A DNA stretch of 64,000 nucleotides from contig CM076947.1 of the NCBI GenBank assembly GCA_039566865.1, positions 5,463,501 to 5,527,500 of the forward strand, in the 5' to 3' direction. How positions within the stretch are numbered: the first letter of the stretch is position 1; each line of letters begins with the position of its first letter. Shown one piece after another: positions 1-9,703 of the stretch. Position numbers and translations under genes: made by a program. This DNA comes from Aurelia coerulea (lineage: Eukaryota; Cnidaria; Scyphozoa; Semaeostomeae; Ulmaridae). Under the pieces are notes generated by a model. It was given only the letters and a program-made list of their open reading frames with translations, had not been told where the DNA came from and ran no database searches.

Positions 1-1
1 A

Positions 2-772
2 ATCGTTCGATTTGATGTACGGTTTTACCCTTATGTGCTGATAAAACACCAAGAGTTAAAACCCCAGGATCCTGCGCAACGTCTTCAGTTTTGTCACTGG
101 TTTACAAATAAATGCCAACAAGACCCGACATTTCTGAGCAATCTTATTTCTTCAGATGAGGCTATCTTTTCAATGAACCCTGAGACTAACAGAACTAGCG
201 TAACACAGTACGCCAAATATGGAGAGGGACATCCCCAGGACCATTACATCGAGCATGCTCAAGGGGCAGCTCAGTTGTTGGTTTGGGTCGGCATGACTGG
301 CAGTGGTGATGTTTTGGGACCCCACTTTGTGGAAGGAAATTTGAACACAAGAGAGTACCTTCGCATTGTGAGGTACCATGTGATTCAACAGGATTTTCGA
401 AATCTTGGCATCCAAAGAGATCTTATGTGGTGGCAACAGGATGGTGCTCCGGCGCACACTAGTATCCAGTCAATAAATTACCTTCGTGGGCAGTTTCCTG
501 GCCGTGTTATTAGTAAACGTGGAGACATTCTCTGGCCCCCAAGGTCACCTGACCTTACAGTCCTTGATTTCTTTGCCTGGGGGCATATTAAGCAGAAGAT
601 TTGGTGTGTACCTCGAAATCAGCAGCCTGCTAATCTAAATCAACTAAGGGCAGCAATCATTAGAGAGTTCGCGGCTACTCCAAGAGAAATGATCCAAAGA
701 TCGTTTAATGCCATGATCGAGAGATGCCGCAAATGTATTGACTCTAATGGTGGATGTTTTGATAACGAATGA
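2..772 (+). pseudogene. Tc1/mariner-superfamily transposase, DD41D-like, 5' end outside the window
   Basis: The frame is open from the first bases of the window to a TGA at 770-772, about 256 codons, so the start and the N-terminal DNA-binding domain lie outside. The DDE domain is clear. The first acidic residue is in SSDEA, the second in WQQDGAPAH, and the third most likely in WPPRSPDLTVLDFF. I count 41 residues between the second and third Asp, which is the DD41D spacing and not the 34 of classical mariner. The family cuts and pastes DNA at TA dinucleotides. The visible part has no stop or frameshift, so a functional copy cannot be excluded. It is typed as a pseudogene only because it is partial here. 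The 3' flank to about 1.3 kb has no gene and no recognised terminal repeat. Confidence 0.85.
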
Positions 773-1315
773 CGCGAGAGATGATGTAACATGAATGTAA
801 CATAGAGAAAGTGTTAAAAAATGTAGAGTCTCGCTAGTTAAAAGTATTTATCTGCGTTCATTGTCTCTTCTTTGCAAAAATTTAAAGGATGTTTAATCCT
901 GTAACAAAGCACTTTCAAAAGGTGTCAAGTTTTCGAAATATTAAGCCTTTTCTCAAAGAAATTTAAATTCAATGCATTAAAGAGAAATGTTGAAAGAATA
1001 TAATTTATCCTGCGTCTCCAAGAAAAGCGTGGATATGCTCCTTTTCACCCATCGTTGTTACGAAAACTTAAATAAAAGCACAGAGAAAAAATGCGTGGAA
1101 ATAACGAAGAACTTTTGCCACGCCGCCAAATAGAAAGCGTGCATGTGCTCCTTTCCCCCTCCTTTGGCACGAAAACTTTTGCAATGGAATGTAAGTGTTG
1201 ATTGCCCGCCTCAAACAAAAGTAATTTCAAGAACAAATGAAAACTTTCAAAGTAGAATTCTTTTGTGAAGTAAAACTAAAAATGGAAGTTGAAATTCCTT
1301 TGCAAGTTGCGCGTC
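773..1315. other. Intergenic, no gene seen
   Basis: No convincing gene is present. Two diverged copies of one stretch (about 1022-1070 and 1132-1178) share an AGAAA-GCGTG core followed by a GCTCCTTT segment and ACGAAAACTT. They look like a decayed local duplication. Confidence 0.4.
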
Positions 1316-1533
1316 GTTAGGCCATTTCTCAAAACCTCTGGTTTTGGATGCACTCCAAATTTTGACTTTGCGAGCTTGTATCTTCGGTGTTCGATGGAAG
1401 ATTTCTAAATGCAAGGTATGTACATCTAAGTTGAAGATTGATACACATAGCTGTGAACTCGAGGGGTGACAATATCTTATTGTTTGGTTCCTATTTCCAG
1501 TCAAAAGGGGGTACTTTTTTTTGAGACACCCGG
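1316..1533 (+). repeat. TA-ended MITE fragment, family A copy 1
   Basis: This stretch aligns over its whole length with 36864-37080. Both contain a CAAAACCTCTGGTTTTGG core, a TTTCTAAATGCAAGGTA core and the end AAAAGGGGGTACTTTTTT followed by GAGACACC. Here the terminus reads CACCCGG and is followed by TA at 1534-1535, the target expected for Tc1/mariner-type elements. The opposite terminus is not recognisable in either copy. No protein is encoded. Confidence 0.7.
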
Positions 1534-2400
1534 TACACTTAATCACTTAGAGGCTCAGAGCTTCAGCAAAAATTTACATCAAGGTTTTTTATCAAACAAG
1601 GTTCTGAGACCAGTGATTCCAATAGCATGAATGTGGACAAAAAGATATCATCAACTTTGAACATTTGTTTCTTGAACTTTTTAACATTCTTAGAACTGGT
1701 ATGCGCAATGGTAAAAGGGAAGTTGCCAAGAGCAAAATTTAACTTTAGTTTAGATCGTTATTTGTGCTGGCCAAACACTACCAAGAACCTCAATAGTTAA
1801 CAGATTCCAAAGATTTGGATGACCAAAAACTCAGTATCACTTTTTGTACTTTCTTAATTTGGTGAATCTTTTTCAGAATCCTTTCTGCAAATTTGCAACG
1901 CAGACCTCTTGTGACATTCATTTCAAGAATAAAGAATTAAGTCTTACCCATTCAGTTATATCCCCTCTTGTTCTGGTCGCTTTTCTCAAGACCAGCTCAA
2001 ACAAACAGGAATGGCAGTACTATCAAATGATCATTAATTATCATACAAACTTTTGTCTATGGCCCTTAAAAGGTTTCGATAAGTGAAAATTGTATACATT
2101 CAATTTCATCAGTCCTTCAATTTCAATTTTGTTGCAATATTTACTTTTTGCAAAAATTCCATAAACATTGTGATAATAATACATCAATGTTTTACTGTGA
2201 ACAGGCAATTATGCTAAAGATGATGGTGAGGATCTTTTTCCCAAAATGCACTGCCTTCCAGTTATGATTCTTGAAAAATTCTACAGAATTGGATTTTAGG
2301 AAAAAGTTCCTCACCGCCATTTTTGGTGTAATCATTATTGAAGTAGTTTGCCATGCATTTGAAAACCAAAAACAAGTACATTACAGTAACAGGTTACTTT
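1534..2400. other. AT-rich spacer, no gene seen
   Basis: The stretch between the MITE fragment and the HARBI1-like element has only short chance open frames without family resemblance or base bias. The left end of the HARBI1 element should lie here or nearby, but no match to its right-end sequence (CTCATATAATAAGGCCC) was found. Confidence 0.4.
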
Positions 2401-2645
2401 TGTCTTTCAATAGTTTTCTGGTAAATGATGTTGTCTGTATTCTGTGAGAACTGTTCGCACATATTCACCCTCTTCATTGTTACACAAGTAAACTGGATCA
2501 GGAGTATTCAAATGGTGATAATAATATTTGTCTTTCAATAGTTTTCTGGTAAATGATGTTGTATGTATTCTGTGAGAACTGTTCGCATATATTCACCCTC
2601 TTCATTGTTACACGAGTAAACTGGATCAGGAGTATTCAAATGGTG
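2401..2645 (-). repeat. Tandem duplication of a transposase C-terminus (period 128 bp)
   Basis: Two nearly identical copies of about 117 bp lie at 2401-2517 and 2529-2645. They differ at only a few bases and are separated by a short AT-rich joint. Read on the minus strand, each encodes the tail of the HARBI1-like protein (a PDPVYSCNNEEGEYMRTVL-like peptide ending in PENY and a TGA). The copy next to the gene supplies the natural C-terminus, and the distal copy is a redundant duplicate. Confidence 0.85.
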
Positions 2646-3856
2646 CTCCTCGTCTTCATGGTGCCTCATTATTAGTGCTTGGACCTCCCCATCATCTAAA
2701 CCACATCTTTTTCTAGCTTCACAGTATTTGTGAAGAACAAAACAACTGTAAGCAACTTTTGGACTATTTCAAATTTCAGGTCAACTTTTCTGTTCATGAA
2801 TCCCCAGCGGCCCTCAAGACAACCAAAAGCACATTCTACTTGGTTTCTTGCAGATCGCAGCATGTTGTTAAAAATGACTTGTTTATTTTCTGTGCATGTT
2901 TGGTATTCTTTCATACAAAATGGTGTTAAGGGGTACGCTGGATCTGCAATCAAGTAAGTAGGTATTGCTTCATATCCAGGCAGTGCTGTGAAGAAGGTCT
3001 GTGGAAGTTCCCCTTGTTGCAATTTTAAATTAACTGCAGAGTTTGCAAATATGTTTGCATCATGAACTGAGCCTGGCCATCTGCAATCAAGATCCATAAA
3101 AAAGCCTTTACTGTCACATATTGCTTGGATGTTGAGGGAATAAAACTGCTTATAGTTAAAATAATCTTGAGCATTTGACTGGGGGCTTTTGATTCTAACG
3201 TGGGTGCCATCAATGCACCCAAATGCTTGTATCATACCAAATTTCAACTCAAATTCAGAGACTTTTTTCCTCATTTCTTCTTCGTTCTTAGGCAAATGAA
3301 TGTACCTTGGGCCTAGCTCGTTACTTATTGCATGGCATACTTCTGCAATGGTCTTTGTGACAGTGCACTGGTGGATACCAAACGTGTTTGCTGTCATCCA
3401 CAATGACCCAGTGTCCTTCAAATAATATAGTGTGACAGCCAGTTTTTTCTCTGTACTGAGGAAGCGATAATTGGGTGTATTGATTTTCGGTGCTATAAAT
3501 GGTTCTAGTTCTGCAACTAAATTATAAAAAGATTGCCTGCTCATTCGGAAATTCTTTTTCCAAGAACTCTCAGGCACATTAGCTCCCAGCATGTTTTGCC
3601 ACCATTGGTCAGTTCTCCCATTCACCACCCATGTTGATCTTGGTTTTCGACGCAAGCGCTGCTGTTGTAGATATCTTCCTTTTCTACTGCTCTTCGTTCT
3701 CTTTGAACATAAAGGTGCTGCCAAAATCAGGTTCCTTTTGGCCTCCAACAGCTTGTATGTAATCACTATGCCATTCAATTGAAAAAGAAGAGCAAGCAGC
3801 AAACTGAACTGCAAAAAAACGAAGAGAGCCACTTTCTTCATGTTACGTTGCGCCAT
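2535..3856 (-). pseudogene. HARBI1-like PIF/Harbinger transposase with a late frameshift
   Basis: The main frame starts at an ATG at 3854-3856 (MAQRNMKK) and runs 386 codons to 2696. A hydrophobic N-terminal segment (about residues 8-32) precedes a basic stretch and a helix-turn-helix-like region. The DDE_Tnp_4 nuclease follows, with catalytic acids in GCIDGTHV (about residue 216), DPAYPL and NQVECAFG. After VDLKFEIVQ the expected family C-terminus continues in another frame, as a VAYSCFVLHKYCEARKR peptide that runs to a TGA at 2535-2537. A one-base shift near 2755 therefore replaced the true tail with about 17 unrelated residues. The family acts with a Myb-like partner protein and inserts at TWA. 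No Myb-like gene is visible nearby. Confidence 0.88.
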
Positions 3857-3913
3857 TTTGAAACGATTTCCCGCGCAAATTTGTCGATTTCAACCTTGGT
3901 TGAACCCTCCATA

Positions 3914-4022
3914 TAATCGATTCAAATTTCAGCCCTGCTAAAGTTACAAACCATGTAATCGATTCAGATTTCAGCCCAGCTAAAGTTACAAACGGGCTGA
4001 AAATTCTCATATAATAAGGCCC
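3914..4022. repeat. Probable right end of the Harbinger element, with a short duplication and hairpin
   Basis: A 38-bp unit is present twice (3914-3951 and 3956-3993), each with ATTTCAGCCC and GCTAAAGTTACAAAC. It is followed by GGGCTGAAAAT at 3994-4004, which can pair with the ATTTCAGCCC just before it. The stretch ends in CTCATATAATAAGGCCC at 4006-4022 and is followed by TTA, the usual Harbinger target. The matching left end was not found, so this is a one-sided assignment. Confidence 0.45.
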
Positions 4023-4800
4023 TTAGTCAATTCTAGAAGCTAATCTATTCAGGACTGTGCAGCAAGGTAAATATTCTAATAAAAAAGAACTATGGGTATC
4101 TGTCTCGATTGCAAACATGACAATTAGTCAATTCTAGAAGCTAATCTATTCAGGACTGTGCAGCAAGGTAAATATTCTAATAAAAAGAACTATGGGTTCC
4201 TGTCTCCATTGCAAACATGAGAATTAGTCAATACTAGAAGCTAATCTATTCTACACTGTGCAGCAAGGTAAATATTCTTATAAAAAGAACTTTGGGTACC
4301 TGTCTCGATTGCAAACATGAGAATTAGTCAATTCTAGAAGCTAATCTATTCTACATTATGCAGCAAGGTGAATGTTTTAATTAAAAAGAACCATGGGTTC
4401 TTGTCTCTTTTTGAAAAATTGGGATTAGTCAGTTATAGAAGCTATACTAAGCTACTATATCTATGCTGCTCTATGTTCTCATGAAAGGAACTATGGATTG
4501 TTAGCTGCATTGAAAATTTGTGAATTAGTCTTTTCTAGAGGCCAATCCATTCTACACTATGCAGCAAGGTAAATGTTCTAATAAAAAGAACTACGGGTTC
4601 TTATCTCCAATGCAAGCATGAAAATAATCTATTCAGAAGCTAATTTTTGCTACTCTATGCTACAAAATCAATGCTCTAATTAAATAGAACCATGGATTCC
4701 TGTCTCTATTGGAAACATTGGTATGAGTCAATTATAGAAGCTATTATAAGGTACTCTATCTATGCTAGTCTATGTTTTATGGAAAGAACAACATAATCAG
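4023..4800. repeat. Minisatellite, about 100-bp unit, 7-8 copies
   Basis: Units begin with TTAGTCAATTCTAGAAGC and recur at 4023, 4124, 4224, 4324, 4425 and 4525, then more weakly near 4625 and 4724. Each also carries CAGCAAGGTAAAT and AAAAAGAACTATGGGTT. Copies 1-4 are close to each other and later ones decay progressively, so the array is older or less homogenised at its right end. No coding frame persists through it. Confidence 0.9.
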
Positions 4801-5517
4801 AGTCTTGCATTATGTTTCTTCTGGAATGATATTCTCATGCTCCATACCTTTATCTTTATATTTCGGACATTCTTTGTCGAAAAGCTTTCAAAGAATTGCC
4901 TCTGTTTCTGGTAAACTCTTCCAATTTTACCCGGACCGATGCATTTTCCTGGATTTCCTTGTGGAAAAGCTTCATTAGTGTCCCACAGTTCTGTTTTGTA
5001 AACCGGACACATTTCTTCTCGTCTTCTTCCTCCTCCTCTTCCTCTTTCTCTCCATATCTATACTACTACTTTTTTTTTTCTTTTATACATCATTCAATAA
5101 CTTACAATACATATTACATTGAACGTTACTTACAAAATACCATACCCTACTACTAATACAATACCAATTGGAGCGAAAACTACGGCTACCTCATGGCAAC
5201 ATAAAACAGGAAATACGAACATACCACTGCACGTAACTGCTAGAGAGAAAAATAATTGCTAATACTACACGTAACCTTAAAGGGGACCTACATAAAACTA
5301 CACGTAACTGCTACTACAAATAAAAGGAATGTTTAAAATACAAACGGAAAACTAATGTACTACTACTCCCTTCGTTATCACCAATGTTATCACTTTGTAT
5401 GTTATTTGATCCGTTTCGCATTCTTCCTTCAAATAAATTTTCGCTTAAGTCACAGCTTTGACCGTCGCTTGGAAATTCAGCGGATTGTGTGACATCATCT
5501 TTAACGGTTGATGCTCC
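4801..5517. other. Spacer with a pyrimidine-rich tract
   Basis: No gene is recognised. A C/T-rich run of TCC and TTC triplets lies at about 5012-5087 and produces low-complexity Ser/Phe open frames. A short motif, CACGTAACTGCTA, recurs at about 5228, 5301 and nearby, suggesting weak local repetition. Confidence 0.35.
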
Positions 5518-5662
5518 GGCTGGTGTAATCTGCATAATGCAGGTTGCAGGTTGCATAAAGCAGGTTGCAGGTTATCATTTATGGCCATGGGCTGTAAAGC
5601 CACAACAACGGGCCATTTCCTCGATGAAGCTAAATGTCGGTCTCACGGAGGTTGTCATGAGT
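5518..5662. repeat. Left arm of a 145-bp inverted repeat
   Basis: This segment is the imperfect reverse complement of 6261-6408. Both arms contain a run of TGCAACCTGC or GCAGGTTGCA motifs, the TATGGCCATGGGCTGT segment, a CGGGCC segment and TCATGACAACCTCCGTG. The right arm is continuous with a Mutator-type transposase frame, so the left arm is probably a second, inverted copy of the same coding fragment and not a classic terminal repeat. Confidence 0.75.
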
Positions 5663-6202
5663 TTGCATGTTTTTGAATTACTAATAATGAGATAAGCAGA
5701 TCAATACAGTCAGCTATGGTGTGTCTGTGTGATTTCTTTGTTCTATTTATAGAGGTGCCTATTTACCATTGCAGACTTGCTTTAACTATTTGCAATCCAA
5801 GCTGCTGCAACGACTTGCTGTCAATGGGGATATGATTTGGAGGAAATTTTGATGAGCTGGATGTGCATGATATTTATACGTATTATTTAGCCTTTTAGAA
5901 ATAGGTATTCGCATCAGATTCAAAAGGTTCGAGAGAGTTATGACCAATGTGCAATCATAATTTTCTGCAAAATAGTTTTGGGAAACGACACAAATTTTTT
6001 TTATAAGAAACCAATTATAAGAAACTCAGACTCAGATTACCAGAAAATTAAGAAACTCCAACCTTGTTTTATTTATTTTGTTTCCTGTATCATATTATTC
6101 GGAAAGTACCTGAATAATGTCTAAACATTGGAAAGGCCCCCCCCCCATATTTTTACATGAAGCGTTATTTGGTTAATTATTTAAAAATGTGGTCATTATT
6201 TC

Positions 6203-6694
6203 ATGAAATGGATTTCGCCTATAGCAATATCTCACATAAGGACCAATTGTTCTCACATACCAACTCATGACAACCTCCGTGTGTTCAACATTTTATCTAG
6301 GAGACGGCCCGTTGTTGCGGCTATACAGCCCATGGCCATAAATGATAAACTGCAACCTGCTTTATGCAACCTGTATTATGCAACCTGCTTTATGCAGATT
6401 ACACCTGCCGAAATTTTAGCATCATTTATCACAGTTGTTTGTTGTCCAGAATGTAACCAGGCCAAAATGGAACTTCAAGAGGTCAACAAGAGAGGTTCAG
6501 CTACCTGTTTCAGGATAGTTTGTACTTGCCCTACTTGTGAATGGAGTGACCAATTTTGGTCTTCTGCCGAAGGAAAATTTGGCGGTTTCGATATAAATAA
6601 GAGGATAGTATATTCAATGTGTCGTTGTGGTCAAGGATATTCAGGAATGGAACGATTCCTTGCTTTTATAAACCTACCAAAGCTCATTTTCTGA
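6203..6694 (+). pseudogene. Fragment of an animal Mutator-type transposase N-terminal domain
   Basis: The frame encodes 163 residues, of which about 65-160 match the cysteine-rich Mutator domain. A CCPECNQAKMEL pair is followed by a second CTCPTCEWS pair, then FDINKRIVYSMCRCGQGYSG and ERFLAFINLP. In related proteins this last stretch reads as an R-G-G-GL-FC-MNLP pattern before the DDE core. The sequence breaks off right after the NLP motif, and the following frame belongs to a different family, so the catalytic core is missing. The first 60 residues are encoded by the inverted-repeat arm and may not be original protein sequence. Confidence 0.6.
6261..6408. repeat. Right arm of the inverted repeat
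   Basis: This is the partner of 5518-5662. The arms are separated by about 600 bp containing no recognised gene but several GAAACTC and TAAGAAAC motifs (5998-6058), which also mark the GTTTCTTA-rich elements at 19.3-19.7 and 53.1-53.5 kb. The right arm runs directly into the Mutator-like frame. Confidence 0.75.
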
Positions 6695-8040
6695 CTGAAA
6701 ATGAGAAATTGATCATGATATACATTGATGATTACCACAATATTCACTCTCATCACCGTCCCTCCACTAATGAAACAACACAGGTCATACATATGGAAAC
6801 TCTTTTCATTAAAGTGTTTGATACCAAGGCCATGCCTCACAACCAGGATCCCATAAATGACCCCATTTTAGCCAATACAGAAGCACTCAAATATTTAGTG
6901 TCAAGCAAAATGAAAGTCCTCTCAAAAACATATGTCCATGAAATGCCAGATTGGCTTCAAACAATGTTCTTTGACACATAATCTCAACGCCATCCACTAT
7001 CGGTGCACAATTATCAACAGCAAGAGATTAGAGAGCTCATGTCCATGGATAACTGCAAACTGGTTGACTGCATTGAGATGCCATTTAAGGCCAATTCCAA
7101 TTTTGCAGCAGCTTTCCAGATCTTTCTTGATAATGGTTTGTCTACTTACTTGGACAAATTCATTGTTCCCTTCATTGGTGATTGGCCTGCACAATTCTAT
7201 GTCAGTCAAATTTCCTACACTTCTTTACAACACACTCACAACATAATATCATTCCTTGGTCCTCTGCACATCTCTCTGAATGCAAGGGAAAATGTCATAT
7301 TGAAGTTTTATGAGGTATTCAGAGATCTCTATGCCTTTTTATTTGATGGAAAGAAAGCCCTTGCAAAGCAGCCAAAGCCTTGATGTATTTCTTTCTTGCT
7401 TGAGATCATGAATGGTGGTTGGACACTTGTTCGTGATGAGATCTTGGGAGCTTTTTTGCATTCAACGGATATTGAATTCCTGACATTCCTCGACCTGCTT
7501 CACAATTACATACCACTTGTGCAGAGTATCTATTCTGTGATCTTCAGGAATAATATGCCAGATACCTACTATGATTCTATGCTGCGTTGTTGGATGATGT
7601 TCTTGATGTTTGGCAGGAGGCATTACGACAAGGCCCTTCTTATTGCACTATCCAACATTCAATACTTGAAAACTATTGATCATCCTCTCTTGCAAACTAT
7701 TTTCTCTTCGCTTTGTGCTTTGGATGAGTACCCTGTGGAAAATTTCCATTCTATTCTGAGAGCACGTACTCAAGACACAGACACAGCAGACAAGAGCAAT
7801 CGAGCAGCAAGAGAAATCGGTGCAAGAAAACACGAGCTTCATGACTTTCAGACCGTGTTTGTGCCAATTAGAAAATCTGGATTTAGTAAAAGGAAGATAA
7901 AATCATTGAAACTAAAGTCAGCAGAATTCATAACCAAGAAGTTTGGAGTAATCATGGCCAATCCTGGACAGGTAAAGTGTTTAACAGATCAACAACAAAA
8001 AATCAAAAAAATCAACAACAAAAAATCAAAAAGAAAATAA
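6685..8040 (+). pseudogene. C-terminal half of a large uncharacterised transposon-type protein (YIDDYHNIH family)
   Basis: One reading frame covers this stretch, broken by two in-frame stops: TAA at 6979-6981 and TGA at 7381-7383. The TGA sits where the context KP-x-xISFLLEIMNGGW suggests a Trp. Marker motifs are YIDDYHNIHSHHRPS at the start, a FLGPLHISLNARE segment, a GGW-VRDEIL segment and DEYPVENFHSILRART near the end. It finishes with a lysine-rich tail (about 40% Lys over the last 20 residues) and TAA. From memory the YIDDYHNIH motif occurs in a multicopy family of unknown function in animals and in arbuscular mycorrhizal fungi. I cannot assign a reaction. The N-terminal half is absent on this strand. 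Confidence 0.55.
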
Positions 8041-9294
8041 AAAAACAAGATGGAAATTGCCAAATCTCTTAGCTCACCCTCAAAATCTGCAAATGAAAAC
8101 TTTACAATTTCTTCCTTTGATGTCTTCCTTAACATGCTTGGGTTGCTTCTTGAGCAAAGATTAGCGCATTCATGGTGAACTGACTTGAGGAATTCCTTCG
8201 TCAGATGTTCTCTAAGGCTTGGAGCGTTCCATGCTGCATGGGCAATTTGCTTCGGGGTAACCCTTATTAACATTTTCCCAAGTGAACACAGCTTTGGTGG
8301 CAACTGTTTTTCTTGCGCTCCACTATGCCATTCTGCTCGTACAAAAACCCTCGTTTCTTCACCACTGTCTCCCAGTGAGATTGACTTTGTGACTGGGAGA
8401 GGATCAGTTTGAGATGTCTAATCTCTTTTATAATTTAGAGGAGAGCTACTCGCTTGAATGGCCTTGTCAACTTTCAATACCTGTCGGTCCATAAATTTTT
8501 CTACTTCTGGTGCCCATCTTTTCGCAGGGATTTTGATTTTCAGGGGAATACCTCTTTGGTGGCATGGGCTTCTGTACTCTGATTGTAAATCAGTTTCAAG
8601 TTCCTGTAGCTTCTGTTTCAAGTTGCTCTTCTTCTTCAGAAGGCCTAAGCACTTTCTAGAAATGTACTTCGATATCTCCATACGTACAACAAACGGCAAG
8701 CTTTCGAGCTGTTGGCCCACGTTAAATTTGCCTCTACTAGCTACGACATTATGTTTGTTTAATTTAGTTAATTCTACAAAGCAAAATACGCAACACGGAG
8801 CCAAATCCGTAAAATTTTGCAGCAGAGCATAAGCCGTAAAACCGCGAAAGAACTTCCTTACTTCCTTTGTCGTGCTCCTTAATTATATGCATAAATTTCC
8901 ACCAAAACTGTGGATTTTTGATTTTGTAAACCAGGCTCTGAACAGGAAATCGGGCAATATTTAACAGACCACTATATCCTTTCAGTGGGCTGTGTATCAG
9001 GCTAGCCCAGTTGACACTACTAGCACTTCTTTGACGGCTAGATGCACTCGCAAGTGATGTAGTGTGTTGATATGGACTAAAAAGACTTGCAAAGATTTGC
9101 CTGATGTCCAACTGTCTGCCAAGAATATTTACTTGGCCCTGGCGACTGTTTCTTGCACTTGAAGACTGACTCATACGTGACCTAGGCCCATTTGATGCGG
9201 ACGAAGAGCTTGACGGTCCAGGTAATGAAGGTGGCATCGGAGGTGACTGAGACGTAGATGTTTCCTTTGCAGCTTCTTGACCTAAAAACTTCAC
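8041..9294 (-). pseudogene. N-terminal part of a second uncharacterised transposon-type protein, convergent with the preceding one
   Basis: Reading starts in a Ser/Pro-rich leader (about 9294-9120), followed by a conserved block with NPQFWWKFMHIIKEHD and SRFYGLCSAAKFYGFGS. A shift near 8800 moves the frame to a Cys-containing segment, GRGKFNVGQQLESLP-like, RMEISKYISRKCL and RSPCHQRGIPLKIKIP. A stop lies at 8418-8420. The same frame then continues with CSRSNPSMLRKTSKEEIVKF and ends at 7989. The layout (FYxLCxxxKFxGFG, PCHLRGIPLKI, CSxxxPSxLRxT) recalls cnidarian proteins that carry a DUF6589 domain further on. That domain is missing here. The end abuts the lysine-rich tail of the plus-strand gene. 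It is at least twice broken. Confidence 0.5.
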
Positions 9295-9363
9295 AACCTT
9301 TTGAATTAATACATCAAGTGACAGATTTCGACGGGGAAAAGTTTATGATCTAAATCAGATTTA

Positions 9364-9700
9364 AGCCGGTTTTCCACTAGGCGGATCTTTCCGCGCGCAG
9401 CGGAGCGCCTATTGTTTTTAGAACAATGCACTTTCCGTGGGGATTCCGTGTGTCCTCATCTTGATCAGCCATTTTGAATCCCTGTCTTGCTCGTGGCTTT
9501 TGTCTTGATGTCATGTGTCAAAGCTTTCGAGCGATTTGATTGGTTGGCGCCATCGAGCGCGGCGGAAAAGTTGAAGTCAATCCGACTTTCAAGTACGCGC
9601 GTAGCGAAGCGACAAGACGTGGTCATTGTTTGTCAAAACAATGCAAGTACAATAGCCGCTCCGCTGCGCGCTGAAAAATCCGCCTAGTGGAAAACCGGCT
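9364..9700. mobile_element. Harbinger-type MITE with TTA target duplication
   Basis: A 337-bp element with long terminal inverted repeats. The left end AGCCGGTTTTCCACTAGGCG is matched by CGCCTAGTGGAAAACCGGCT at the right end, and the match continues inward for about 50 bp (with GCGCGCAGCGGAGCG) with three mismatches. The flanks are TTA at 9361-9363 and TTA at 9701-9703, the TWA duplication typical of PIF/Harbinger. It has no coding capacity of its own. The HARBI1-like gene at 2.5-3.9 kb is the same superfamily, but its visible end sequence differs. Confidence 0.9.
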
Positions 9701-9703
9701 TTA

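Noticed and set aside
3591..3782. Plus-strand frame inside the HARBI1 gene
   Set aside because: Antisense shadow of the transposase N-terminus.
4022..4023. Complete Harbinger element with both termini
   Set aside because: Only a plausible right end was found. No matching left end exists between 1 and 2.7 kb.
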